From NCBI RefSeq assembly GCF_040718835.1, contig NZ_JBFEFG010000274.1, positions 898,342 to 962,341 of the forward strand: a stretch of DNA of 64,000 bases. Direction: 5' to 3'. The notes beneath the pieces were generated by a model, which saw only the letters and a list, made by a program, of their open reading frames with translations, did not search any database and was not told the origin of the DNA. Position 1 is the stretch's first letter; every line of letters begins with the position of its first letter. Of this stretch, positions 46,480 to 55,753 are shown piece by piece. Both the position numbers and the translations under genes were made by a program. Origin of the DNA: Bremerella sp. JC817. Its GTDB lineage: Bacteria > Planctomycetota > Planctomycetia > Pirellulales > Pirellulaceae.

Positions 46480-46617
46480 GACATCGATGCCCTGGGCCAG
46501 AACAACAGCCCGATCGAGGTGATGGGGATCGACGAACTGAAAGTGTTCGCCACCGAGCTTGTCACCAAAGTTCGCGGTAGCGGAGCGATCCAGTGGCAAC
46601 AAAAACTTGCATTCGCA
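46480..46617 (+). pseudogene. Relic resembling C-terminus of another HsdR
   Basis: In the frame shared with the ATG at 46519, about 45 codons read DIDALGQNNSPIEVMG, DELKVFATELVTKVRG and AIQWQQK. This resembles the end of EcoR124-type HsdR proteins (the pattern VEVLGDE.L..IA.ELV..VR..VTIDW). No other part of that gene remains. Opposite strand to the intact hsdR. Confidence 0.4.
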
Positions 46618-46743
46618 GTTCAGTCACTCACTCAGTTTCAGCCTATTGAGCATAGCTCCATTTATCGATCCATAGCACCATGCAGCCAAACCTTGCCTAG
46701 CGATCCGGATTATCATGCGTTTTGTTTGAACTCATCGCTGTAG

Positions 46744-47001
46744 GTGGGGAGTTTTCTCTTCGCTTGTTCTTCCACTGTTCGGACCTCCTTCAGGAAACAT
46801 TATCCCGGCCCTGGCCACTGTCCGAAAGTCGTGGGCTATCGCAGGAGTATCGTTTACGTTGACGTGGAGACAGGTGCGCACGAAATCAAAGGAATGGGGA
46901 TCGTGGAGTTCGTGATTTCGATTCTAGAAGAATCTAGTCCACTGCCCCCAGGCGTAATTAAGAAAGGCGAAATGGCAGGGCCGCACACATTCGGACCATA
47001 A
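46744..47001 (+). CDS. Possible hypothetical protein or relic (85 aa)
   Basis: Open frame from a GTG without a clear ribosome site. The later part (VVGYRRSIVYVDVETGAHEIKGMGIVEF) looks like real protein. It lies between the HsdR relic and the toxin remnant, where an immunity gene could have stood. Unrecognised. Confidence 0.3.
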   Translation: MGSFLFACSSTVRTSFRKHYPGPGHCPKVVGYRRSIVYVDVETGAHEIKGMGIVEFVISILEESSPLPPGVIKKGEMAGPHTFGP

Positions 47002-47094
47002 GATGGATTGATGTAGCGTCGACGAAACTATACCCCTCAGGCCGAATAGATTCCGAATCAAGTTCCCACTCTAGTCAACGTCGGAAATCACGGC

Positions 47095-48209
47095 TTGAAA
47101 GCGGTACACGCGTTCTGGCGACGGCAAGTAACTCGAGATCATTTTTTCCTCGCCGGAACCCTGGTAGCAAGACCGGCGACCAAGCAGCCGATTGAGCAAA
47201 TCCCGCTCGGCGTGTATGTCCACTCCCTCACCGCCGCAGAACGCACCGAGTTCGGCTTCGACGCCAGTTGGGTCTCTGGGATTGACGCGGAAGATCACCG
47301 CACCGTCCGCTTGCAGCTGGAAAAGTCCGGCGGCGGTCGGGTTCAGATTCAGTTGCTCCGCGACGTCGCTTGGGTAGAAGCCGCAGGCTGCGTCGTCGGC
47401 GAGACAATCTTCCTCAACATGCCGGAATTGGGGGCGGAAGGAATCGCCGACGTGCTGGCGATCGAACCTTGCCCGCCGCTGGAAACGCTGCCGGCCGATT
47501 GCAACCCCAGTCAGTACCGCCTTGTCACCGGCACGATTCAACATGAATCAGGCGAAACGCTTGATCTCAAACTAACGAGCGAACCAGCCCCAATCGGCGT
47601 CACCCCCTCCCACCCCATCTGGTCGGTCGACCAACAAGACTGGATCAACGCCGCCGACCTAAAACCAGGCGAAACCGTCAAAACCTTGACCGGCACGTCT
47701 AAAGTCGAAACAATTAGCGAAAGGGAAGCCGCTGAACCGGTTTACAATATTGAGGTCGAGGGGGACCATGTTTACCGAATAGGCGACAGCGGCGTGCTGG
47801 TGCACAATGCGTCATCAAAGGAGTGTGGCCTCTTTGGGGAACGTTTTGGAGCAGTACCGAAATATACGACCGAAGCAGCTGGCAATTCTGGCAAAAGTCG
47901 AACGACGCTAATGCAAGCCAGACTAACTAAGGATCGAATCAAGAACGGCGAGGAACCGAAGGTTTATCCACCTGGCTGGCCTGATGGTATCAATCTTCCG
48001 GGTTTGACGAGAATTGCGCGAGGGCACATACTTGTTAACAATCTAGGCGGCAAAGGGAGATGCCCGAAACCTTGTTCCGATTTGTCAAGTGACAACCAAT
48101 TTAGACATGTGGAACAAAGCGGAAAAATTGGTAAGAGACAGAGTTAGAGACGACGGATATACCGTAGATTATGAAGTGCAGCTCACCTATTTGAAAGCGA
48201 ACCCTCACA
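47095..48209 (+). pseudogene. Orphan toxin tail: HINT domain + nuclease, part 1
   Basis: C-terminal module of a polymorphic toxin without its delivery part. A HINT (autoprocessing) domain begins at FFLAGTLV near 47140, where the usual catalytic Cys is Phe, and ends with PVYNIEVEGDHVYRIGDSGVLVHNAS near 47735-47815. Then comes a DNA/RNA non-specific endonuclease-like domain with the active-site-like RGHILVNNLGGKG near 48018. A one-base shift near 48058 (GGGAGATG) breaks the frame: the correct continuation DARNLVPIC...TTNLDMWNKAEKLV is in the next frame. An IS insertion at 48210 then splits the gene. Confidence 0.75.
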
Positions 48210-49468
48210 CACGGCGATTGCGCCATGATGGGTTGTCTGCGATACTGAGGCAATGGCGGTCAGGTGATTTCGTGACGGAGGTTGTTGCGGCCTGATTGGG
48301 TATTCTCAGGTGCCTTTCTCATGTCGTCACGTTCGCCCATTTCTCTGCAAGAGTGCTTTGCCAATTTGACCGATCCGCGGACTCGTAAGGTGACTTATCC
48401 GTTAACCAACATCGTGACTATCGCGCTGTGTGCGGTGATGACTGGGGCGGATGATTTTGTGGCCATCGCCGACTGGGCCGAGATGAAGAGAGAGTGGCTG
48501 GGGAAGTTTCTCGATTTGAGTTCCGGCATCCCTTCGCACGATCGCTTTAACGCCATCTTTGCTTCGCTGAATCCGGCTGAGTTTGAGAAGTGTTTGCTGA
48601 CTTGGATCACCGCCTTGCACGAAATCACCAACGGGCAGATCATCGCGATTGACGGCAAGACGCTGCGGCGAAGCTTCGACAAGGCCAGCAGCAAGGCGGC
48701 CATTCACATGGTCAGTGCCTGGGCAACTGCCAACCACGTGAGTCTCGGCCAGGTAGTAACCGACGCGAAGAGCAACGAGATCACCGCGATTCCCAAACTG
48801 CTCGAAATTGTCGAGATTTCCGGCAGTTTGGTGACGATTGACGCTCAAGGTTGCCAACAGGACATCGCTCAGAAGATTGTCGACCAGGGGGCCGATTATT
48901 GCCTGGCCGTGAAGCGCAATCAGCCGACGCTGCATGATTCGATCGAAGCATTTTTCGTCACGCAGCAAGAGAACAATTTCAAGCGAGCCTAAGTGCATCG
49001 ACATGAAACGCACGAGAAAGGACATGGCCGCGAGGAGTTGCGATCTTATTACATCTGCCCAGTGAACGACGAGATCATCGCGCGAGATCGTTGGTCAAAC
49101 TTGAGGGCAATCGGGATGACGATCAATATCGTCCGGCAGAATTGCAAAGAGACGAGCGAGGTGCGATATTACATCCTGAGCAAGTACCTCTCAGGCAAGC
49201 GTTTCGCCGAGGCCGTTCGCGGTCATTGGGGCATTGAAAACAGCCTGCACTGGCAACTGGATGTGACGTTCGGTGAAGACCAATCTCGCAGCCGCAAAGG
49301 TCACGCCAACACCAATTTCAGCCTGCTGAGAAGAACGAGCCTGAGCCTGCTGAAGAACAACAAAACCGCAAAGGTCGGGGTGAAGAACAAACGACTAAAA
49401 TGCGGCTGGGGCGATGACTACCGCATGGAAGTCCTGATGGGACGGTGAGTTATGGTGCAATCGCCGTG
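48210..49468. mobile_element. ISAs1-type insertion sequence, 1259 bp
   Basis: Bounded by inverted ends starting CACGGCGATTGC(G/A)CCAT and flanked by a 10-bp direct repeat AACCCTCACA (48200-48209 and 49469-49478). It interrupts the toxin tail. Its single transposase gene carries an in-frame stop, so the copy is probably immobile by itself. Confidence 0.88.
48321..49448 (+). pseudogene. ISAs1-family transposase with in-frame TAA
   Basis: DDE transposase. The N-terminal part has DPRTRKVTYPLTNIVTIALCAVMTGADD and the central part IAIDGKTLRRSFDKA and LVTIDAQGCQQDIA. After ...ENNFKRA a TAA at 48990-48992 interrupts, and the same frame continues with HRHETHEKGHGREELRSYY and GHWGIENSLHWQLDVTFGEDQSR to 49448. 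A single base change explains the stop. ATG at 48321 begins the conserved region; a longer frame opens at 48282. Confidence 0.85.
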
Positions 49469-49612
49469 AACCCTCACATTCCGCAGCAAATTACCATTTC
49501 GGCCAAGGGTTGGAAGTGTGGGATCAATAATTGCTGGGATTTGCCTTCTTCGCCCGTTCTGATTAATCAGATCTTTGATCTATCAAAGTGCCCCTTAACG
49601 AAGAATCCGTAA
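49469..49612 (+). pseudogene. Orphan toxin tail, part 2 (3' end after IS)
   Basis: After the second target repeat, the open frame NPHIPQQITISAKGWKCGINNCWDLP and onward to a TAA at 49610 rejoins the toxin frame that stopped at ANPH before the IS. It supplies the last ~45 residues of the nuclease domain. The stop is one base before the immunity gene start. Confidence 0.75.
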
Positions 49613-49613
49613 T

Positions 49614-50154
49614 ATGACTGCTGAGCTAAAATCTTTTTCGAAGCTCGTGGTTCCTCCTAGCGAGCCAATGTATACAAACGAAGACTGGCAGCAGGTGGAG
49701 CGCAGCTTGGGAATTGAACTGCCGAAGGACTACAAGCAATTCATTTCTGTCTATGGCTCAGGTACGTTGCAGTCGTTTCTGCATATTCTGAACTATTCGG
49801 ATCCACGGATACCGGCCCAACAAATCACGGACACGATCTTTTCGCAACTTAAATCGGTACCAAGAGGCGGATAAGTGCGATGACTTCAATGCCTATCCTG
49901 ACAAGGGAGGGCTATTTCCGTTTGCGAGCACCGATGATGGCAATTACCTGTTTTGGAAAATGGATGGCTATGCCGACAACTGGGGAGTGGCCGCATATGA
50001 CTTTACATCCGGATCAATTCTGTACGCGAAACAAGTCGGGATGGTAAAATGCCTGCCAAAGCTGGTGCAAAAGGATAATCCATTTGGCGATCGATTTTGC
50101 AATATTGAGAACTTCGATCCTCCCTGCATTTTCAAGCCATGGTCGGGTGAGTGA
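49614..50154 (+). pseudogene. SMI1/KNR4-type immunity gene, frameshifted
   Basis: The first frame (MTAELKSFSKLVVPPSEPMYTNEDWQQVERSLGIELPKDYKQFISVYGSG) is the typical start of a SMI1/KNR4 (SUKH) immunity protein. It runs off frame at about 49840, where four T residues follow ATC; with one T fewer it would continue RNLNRYQEADKC, then YPDKGGLFPFASTDDGNYLFWKMDGYADNWGVAAYD and end at 50154. SUKH proteins are common partners of nuclease toxins. The pair with the adjacent toxin tail is inferred from the one-base spacing. Confidence 0.75.
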
Positions 50155-50662
50155 TTACGCTAATACTTGCTTGACTTAGGCTATGTCATGAGTATTATTC
50201 CTAGGCTTTCTAAAATCGGGTCGCTTATCGCCTTGGCTAGGAACGAAGTTCGTTAAAGTTGCTGGGGCACTTCAGCGTATCAATTAATAAAGCGCTCACT
50301 GCAGGTGAAGAAGTCGCGGCGCATTGCCGACACGTATCGCGGACGACGCAATCTATTGCCAACGATGACCGCGGCCCGACGGAACCCCAGAATCAAAACG
50401 TATGACAACCGCCAAGTCGCCGAGGGCAACTGCAGATTAGTTGCTCTCGTCGCTTGGATGCGATAGCTGGCTTGTATCACGGCAAAAGAAGGAATTGGGC
50501 TAAAAGGCCAACGACGGCCCGACTCGCAAGACTGTCGCTACCAGATCTTGCGAAAGATCCATTAAGCAAGATGCAGCTCGCTATGCTTTGTCTTTGGTGG
50601 CGGGATGGATGGCCGCATTACAGATAGTAGGTCGAAACATTAATCGGCGAAGGAGTGAAATA
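50155..50662. other. Gene-free stretch, possible toxin-gene debris
   Basis: No intact gene. Short open stretches (LGTKFVKVAGALQRIN before two stops near 50280) faintly resemble pieces of polymorphic-toxin tails, but this cannot be supported. Confidence 0.3.
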
Positions 50663-51043
50663 ATGCGACAGCTGGCTTTTTATCTTGCCGTTATCATCTC
50701 GGTCGGCTGTCACTACCAAGCGAACATGGAACCACAGGGAGTTGCCAAAATGACGAAGCCGGAGGAAACGACGGATTTAAGTTCGCATGGCTTGCCATTA
50801 CTGATGGATTTACCCAAGAATTCTGAGTTTCGCGTGCCTGGTCAAGCCGACCTGGAAATTGTCAGCGGCCAGCAATTCCAACTCATCATCGCCAACGGGC
50901 ATTTCGATTTGGCGGAGGTGAAGGAACGGCAGACCGGTCCGAAGTCTTTTGTCGAATACCTCGATACGGAGATCGATGAGCCGAATCGGTTCGTAGTGCA
51001 TGGCCGGGTGGCCTGCCCCAATTTTCTGTACCAGGCGTTATGA
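50663..51043 (+). CDS. Small lipoprotein, probably 3'-truncated
   Basis: 126 residues. Signal peptide with lipobox-like ISVGC (Cys near residue 14) and AAGGAG 8 bases before the ATG. The mature part (PKNSEFRVPGQADLEIVSGQQFQLIIANGHFDLAEVK) looks like a beta-rich domain. The stop TGA (51041-51043) lies within the left end of the IS3 remnant, so the natural C-terminus is probably lost. Unrecognised. Confidence 0.55.
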   Translation: MRQLAFYLAVIISVGCHYQANMEPQGVAKMTKPEETTDLSSHGLPLLMDLPKNSEFRVPGQADLEIVSGQQFQLIIANGHFDLAEVKERQTGPKSFVEYLDTEIDEPNRFVVHGRVACPNFLYQAL

Positions 51044-51071
51044 AAGATCGGACTGGGAAACAGGTAACGAT

Positions 51072-51545
51072 TCAATGGGATCGCTGTGCCGCTGGAACGC
51101 AGGGAGCGCAGCGACTGAAGTGGAAGCGGCACAGCGACGCGCGAACTCGGCCGGGGTCAGGTAGCCCAGACTGCTGTGCGGGCGTCGCTCGTTGAAATCT
51201 TCTCGCCCACGCCCGAGCCTTGATCCTGGCGTCCTCCTCGTTCAGCAGATCGGTCTGGTGCAGGTACTCGTCGCGAAGGCGGCTGTTGAAACTTTCGCAC
51301 AAGCCGTTTTGCCAGGGCGAGCCGGGTTCGATGTAGAGCACTTCCACACCGATCAGGAGCAGCCAGGTCTTGATCGCGCACCAACTTCAAAATTCGTTTG
51401 GTGAGACGAGCGTCTTCGTCCTTCGGCTTCCCCTCAAACCGCTGGCTCGATCGGGGCTGATCAAGCACGCGACAGGCCCGCCGCTCGGAGACCGAATAGT
51501 TCTCCTGAAGCTGCTTGACCGCATCGCGGCGTGACTGAGGGGTGG
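51072..51545 (-). pseudogene. IS3 OrfB transposase, centre deleted
   Basis: The 5' piece reads SRRDAVKQLQENYSVSERRACRVLDQPRSS and on to KDEDARLTKRILKLV. The 3' piece, in another frame, reads EVLYIEPGSPWQNGLCESFNSRLRDEYL, the end of the rve integrase domain. Most of the catalytic DDE region between them is missing (junction near 51385). Confidence 0.7.
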
Positions 51546-51827
51546 TCAGTTTCCCTTGGCGATCTCCTTCAGCATCGAGATGTCGAGCGCCTGGTCGGCG
51601 ATAATCCGCTTCAGCCGGTTGTTCTCTTCTTCGAGCGACTTGAGGCGTTTCGCCTCTTCGCTCTTCATGCCGCCGTACTGCGTTCGCCAGCGGCTGAGCG
51701 TCGCCTCGCTCACCTCCAACGCCTGCAACACTTCGCCGACGCTCTTGCCCGCCGCCAACATGGCGTCCGCGTCCCGCAACTTCTTGATGATCTGCTCGGC
51801 CGAATGCCGACGTCGCTTCTTGCTCAT
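51546..51827 (-). CDS. IS3-family transposase OrfA
   Basis: 93-residue helix-turn-helix protein (RRRHSAEQIIKKLRDADAMLAAGKS, then EATLSRWRTQYGGM) ending in a leucine-zipper-like helix with AKRLKSLEEENNRLKRIIAD. This is standard for the OrfA of IS3 elements, which binds the ends and works with OrfB. The partner is deleted here. Confidence 0.8.
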   Translation of the reverse strand: MSKKRRRHSAEQIIKKLRDADAMLAAGKSVGEVLQALEVSEATLSRWRTQYGGMKSEEAKRLKSLEEENNRLKRIIADQALDISMLKEIAKGN

Positions 51828-51879
51828 GAAAAATCCTTCGCCAGAATTTTGGCTCTGGATCTTTCATAACGAATGGATC

Positions 51880-52356
51880 AGGATTTGGGGAGCACTCCAA
51901 CAGGAACAATCGCTGCCGGTTCTGCAAGAATTCAAAACGTGGCTCGCCGAGCAGCGCGAGAAGGTGTTGCCGAAAAGCCCGATCGGCCAAGCGGCCGCCT
52001 ACACGTTCAATCAATGGAACGCCTTGCAGCGTTACTGCGATTCAGGCGAACTAAAAATCGACAACAACGCCGCCGAGCGGATCATGCGTCCGGTGGCGAT
52101 CGGCAGAAAGAACTGGCTGTTCGTCGCCAGCCGAACCGGCGGCGAGCGGGCCGCGGTCTTGATGAGCGTCGTGCAAAGTTGCAAACGGAATCATGTCGAA
52201 CCGTGGGCCTACCTGCGCGACGCCTTCGCGCGTCTGCCCAAACTGGGCGACGCCCCGACCAGCGAAAACCTCGACCAGTTTCTGCCCCACCGTTGGCTAA
52301 AAGCCAACCCGAACCACGCCTGGCACATTCAACAACTGCGTCAGCAAAACCCCTAA
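51880..52356 (+). pseudogene. IS66-family transposase, C-terminal fragment
   Basis: About 155 codons in the frame EQSLPVLQEFKTWLAEQREKVLPKSPIGQAAAYTFNQWNALQRYC, then GELKIDNNAAERIMRPVAIGRKNWLFV and LPHRWLKANPNH to a TAA at 52356. This is the end of the TnpC transposase of IS66 elements. The N-terminal two thirds are missing, cut by the IS3 remnant. Confidence 0.75.
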
Positions 52357-52522
52357 GCCCCGGCCCGATGAGCCAAGTCAAACCCGCCACAACGTGCGGT
52401 TGGCCGGACGGGTACCTTGTGGAGCCATCTTCCTCGGCCATCGCGCCAGACGATCAAGAATCATCTTGCTGCCTTGCTGCGCCAGCATGCAACTCGCATC
52501 AAAAATGGAAAGTAAGCCCACG

Positions 52523-54165
52523 ATGAGCGATAAAATCGAATCCCGACATCGTCAACGCAAGGCGATTCTCTACGTGCGGCAATCGTCCAGCTTTCAGGTA
52601 CAGCACAATGAAGAGAGCCGCAAGCTTCAGTATGCCATGCAGCAGCGATTATATGAATTGGGCTGGGAGCAGGTCGAGGTCATCGACGAAGACCTGGGAC
52701 GCAGCGCCGCTGGTGGCGTGGTCCGCAGTGGTTTTGAACGAATGGTCGCAGACGTGTGCTTGGGCAATGTCGGAGCCGTGGCAGCGCGAGAAGTGTCGCG
52801 ATTTGCCCGGAACAGTCGCAAATGGCAGAAGTTGGTTGAGTTCTGTCGCGTCGTCGATACGCTATTAATTGATCAAGAGACCGTTTACGCGCCGAGACAA
52901 AGCAACGACTGCCTGCTCTTCGGCTTCAAAGGGAGCTTGAACGAATACGAACTCGATCTGTTGCGTCAGCGGTCGGTTGAAGCTCGCTATGAAAAGGCAA
53001 AACGTGGTGAGTTGATCGTATCGGCTCCAGTGGGTTACTTAAAGACGGGAACGGTACGGGCCGGTGGCGTGCGATTGGAAAAAGATCCCAACGCCCGAGT
53101 CCGTGAAGCGATCGAACTGGTATTTTCCAAATGTTTCGAGCTAGGCAGTGTGCGGCAGGCTTTGATGTGGTGGATCGAGCAAGGCTTACAGTTCCCAGTA
53201 CGCAATGATCAGGGAGAGTTGGCCTGGAAACGTCCGACTTATTCGATGTTTTATCACCTGGTGACTCATCCGGCATACGGCGGGGCGTATGCCTACGGTC
53301 GCACGAATCACAAGCCTCACTATCGAGACGGTAGCTTGTCGCGCAAGTCGCGGCGAAAACCGCTAGATGAGTGGATCGCTTTGATTCCCGATCATCACGA
53401 AGGTTATCTTGCCTGGGATGACTTTCAACGCCTGCAAGAGATCATCAAATCGAACAACCTGCACCAAGGGAAAGGGGCTGCCCGTGGCGGATCGGCACTC
53501 CTGGCTGGCTTGCTGCATCGTCGTTGCTGTGCCCGTAAACTCGTGGTCACCTACACGGGAACCTATCACGACGCGCCGCGTTATTGCTGTTACCGTGGCC
53601 ACTTGGATAATGGGGAGAAGAAATGCATTTCACTTGGCGGCGTGCCCGTGGATCGCGCCGTATTACAACAGATTTGCCATGTCCTGGCACCTGCCGCAAT
53701 TGAGGCTTCCGTGCTCGCCCATCAACAACAGTCCGAACAACGTGACGAAGTGCTGCGTGCCCTAGAACGTGACCTGGAGTCAGCACGCTACGAAGCCACA
53801 CGGGCTCAACGTCAATTTGATGCGGTTGATCCTGACAATCGCTTGGTTGCCGAAGAATTAGAACGGCGTTGGAACGCGGCGCTTACTCGGATAGGCGATA
53901 TCGCAATTCGCATCCGCCAGCATCATCAACAACACTAAGCAAGCGAAGAGGTAAACGCCGACGAATTCGCTCAGCTGACTGCCGATATCGACACCGTTTG
54001 GAACAATCCCGAGGCTGATATCCGCGTGAAAAAACGTATCCTACGTACGTTAATCGAGGACATAATCGTCGACATCGATACGGACTCTCACGAAGTCGTG
54101 CTGACGATCCACTGGGTCGGAGGAATCCATACCGAGTTACGAGTGCCCCGCCGTCGTCGCGGAAA
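52523..54165 (+). pseudogene. Serine recombinase with in-frame TAA and cut end
   Basis: Reading from ATG 52523, a resolvase domain (AILYVRQSSSFQVQHNEES, DEDLGRSAAGG, AAREVSRFARN) and a recombinase domain (PVGYLKTGTVRAGG) with a zinc ribbon (HRRCCARKLV) run to a TAA at 53936-53938. The same frame continues past the stop with ASEEVNADEFAQLTADIDTVW and RVKKRILRTLIEDIIVDIDTDSHEVVLTIHWVGG to RVPRRRRGK, normal for the C-terminus of such recombinases. There, near 54165, it meets a second IS3 remnant. The first 471 codons could still give a protein. Confidence 0.7.
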
Positions 54166-54471
54166 GGCTGCCGCTTCAGCCAGCAACTCCTTCAGTCGCT
54201 GGTTCTCTACTTGCAGCTCACGCAGCCGCTTCGCTTCGTCCGACTTCATCCCGCCGAACTGCTTCTTCCACCGCATCCAGGTCGCCTCGCTGATCGCGAG
54301 GGCCTGATACACTTCGGCCGAAGACTTACCGGCCGCCAGCATGGCTTCGCCCTCTTGCAGGGCCTTCACGATCTGCTCAGGACTACGTCGTTTACGCATC
54401 TTGTTCATCAGAGTCTCCTTGGCCTGAATTGGCCTCTAGACTCTCATAACACATGGACCAGTTTTTGGGGA
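54166..54471 (-). pseudogene. IS3 OrfA remnant, 3'-truncated
   Basis: From ATG 54408: MNKMRKRRSPEQIVKALQEG, then EATWMRWKKQFGGMKSDEAKRLRELQVENQRLKELLAEA, ending at the junction with the serine recombinase. The terminal sequence upstream of the ATG (54440-54471, TGGGGAGCAC) resembles the matching end near 51885 of the other IS3 remnant. OrfB is absent. Confidence 0.7.
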
Positions 54472-54600
54472 GCACGCCACGCCCTGATGCTGGTCGCGGC
54501 CCGGTTACGACACATCGCCGGCACAATGTGAGGCACGCGGCGTTACATGGATATGGACCGGCTCGACGAACCAGAGGAGGCAGGAGAAGATTTAAAGTGA
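54472..54600 (+). pseudogene. Unidentified C-terminal gene fragment with TGA
   Basis: 43 codons: ARHALMLVAARLRHIAGTM, then TGA at 54529-54531, then GTRRYMDMDRLDEPEEAGEDLK and a stop. A TGG-to-TGA change would restore one frame. It begins at the IS3 end and ends 2 bases before a 32-bp palindrome that could be its terminator. Family not recognised. Confidence 0.35.
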
Positions 54601-54602
54601 AA

Positions 54603-54634
54603 ATCTTTTTTGCCGCGCGCGGCAAAAAAGATTC
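54603..54634. terminator. 32-bp perfect palindrome, bidirectional terminator-like
   Basis: AATCTTTTTTGCCGCG and its exact complement. The GC core flanked by A6 and T6 would act as an intrinsic terminator in either direction. It lies between the unidentified fragment and the ISAs1 scrap. Confidence 0.5.
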
Positions 54635-54692
54635 CAGAGCCAGGCTGGAAATCGAATGTGCGCAACTTGACGGACGGTACCCACTTCTCACG

Positions 54693-55060
54693 CTAAGCCG
54701 GATTCAGCGAAGCAAAAATGGCGTTGAAACGATCGTGCGAAGGGATGCCGGAACTCAAATCGAGAGACTTTCCCCGCCACTCCTTCTTCATCTCGGCCCA
54801 GTCAGCAATGGCCACGAAATCATCCGCACCACTCATCACCGCACACAGCGCGATAGTCACGATGTTGGTTAACGGATAAATCACGTTGCGAGTCCGCGGA
54901 TCGGTCAAATCGGCAAAGTACTCTTGCAGAGAAATGGGCGAAAGTGACGACATGAGAAAGGCGTCTGAGAACACCCGATCAGGCCGCAACGACCTCCGTC
55001 ACAAAAACGCCTGACTGCCATTGCCTCAGTATCGCAGATGACCCATCATAGCGTGATCGC
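54693..55060 (-). pseudogene. ISAs1 transposase 5' fragment
   Basis: The minus strand repeats the left end and first ~85 codons of the ISAs1-type transposase at 48321 (SPISLQEYFADLTDPRTRNVIYPLTN and onward), ending at ASLNPA where the match stops. About 90% similar to the other copy by eye. The end sequence near 55050 is diverged, so the outer boundary is approximate. Confidence 0.75.
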
Positions 55061-55213
55061 TTACAGACTGAAGCAACTCGATTCACAATCATGTCAATGG
55101 TTTCAATGAAAGACAAATGGTGAGCCTAAGTTGCCCCACTATATCGCGGGCAGAAACTGCCGAATCGCTAAATCATCCACGCTCCTTATCTTCTCCGTTT
55201 TTTCTTTTCTCCG

Positions 55214-55753
55214 CTATTGTGCCCATTGAAAACGTTGTTTCTTCGGCCCGCCGTTTCGCATCAGTTCTGCGAGTGCTTCTTCGTACGGGATTGATTCTTT
55301 TACACCGTGGAAGATAACTTTGCCGAATTGGTCTTCGATAATGATCTCACCCCAGATTGTCGTGTGGTCTTTGTTGAAGTCGAGTTGATCGAACTGAGCT
55401 TGCGAAATTCCTATGGTGGCGTGCCCGATCGCTTTTGGTGGATATCGGAACGGACTCACCGGGCCTGCTGATCCTAAGATTGCGTGACGGGGAGACTTGA
55501 AGGTCATCACCATGAAATAGTTATGGTCCGGATCTCGCGGGTAATCGATAACCATTTTTCCCGCGCAGAGCCCGGGGGCGTCGAGGTCCCATTCGACCTT
55601 GACCTCGTCCATCATCTCAATAACGTAACCAGGAGCTGCGTAACGAGTATACGACTTGGGCTCCTGCCATACACAATAAGCGGCGAAGACAGATACGAGC
55701 GTGACCGCGACGACAAGTGCCCGGAGCGAAAAGCGTCGCGGTAACGAGATCAT
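55214..55753 (-). CDS. Membrane-anchored hypothetical protein (179 aa)
   Basis: MISLPRRFSLRALVVAVTLVSVFAAY is a typical planctomycete N-terminal anchor (RFSLR followed by one helix). The rest is an extracytoplasmic beta-rich domain (VKVEWDLDAPGLCAGKMVIDYP). ATG at 55753 has GGAG 9 bases upstream; a longer frame from 55768 starts with TTG. Function unknown. It appears intact among IS debris. Confidence 0.6.
   Translation of the reverse strand: MISLPRRFSLRALVVAVTLVSVFAAYCVWQEPKSYTRYAAPGYVIEMMDEVKVEWDLDAPGLCAGKMVIDYPRDPDHNYFMVMTFKSPRHAILGSAGPVSPFRYPPKAIGHATIGISQAQFDQLDFNKDHTTIWGEIIIEDQFGKVIFHGVKESIPYEEALAELMRNGGPKKQRFQWAQ

Larger units (their letters stand above)
51036..51871 (-). mobile_element. 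IS3-family remnant with internal deletion
   Basis: CGTTATGAAAGATC at 51036-51049 and its exact complement at 51858-51871 bracket minus-strand remains of an IS3-family element of only 836 bp. The first gene is intact; the second has lost its middle. Confidence 0.65.
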
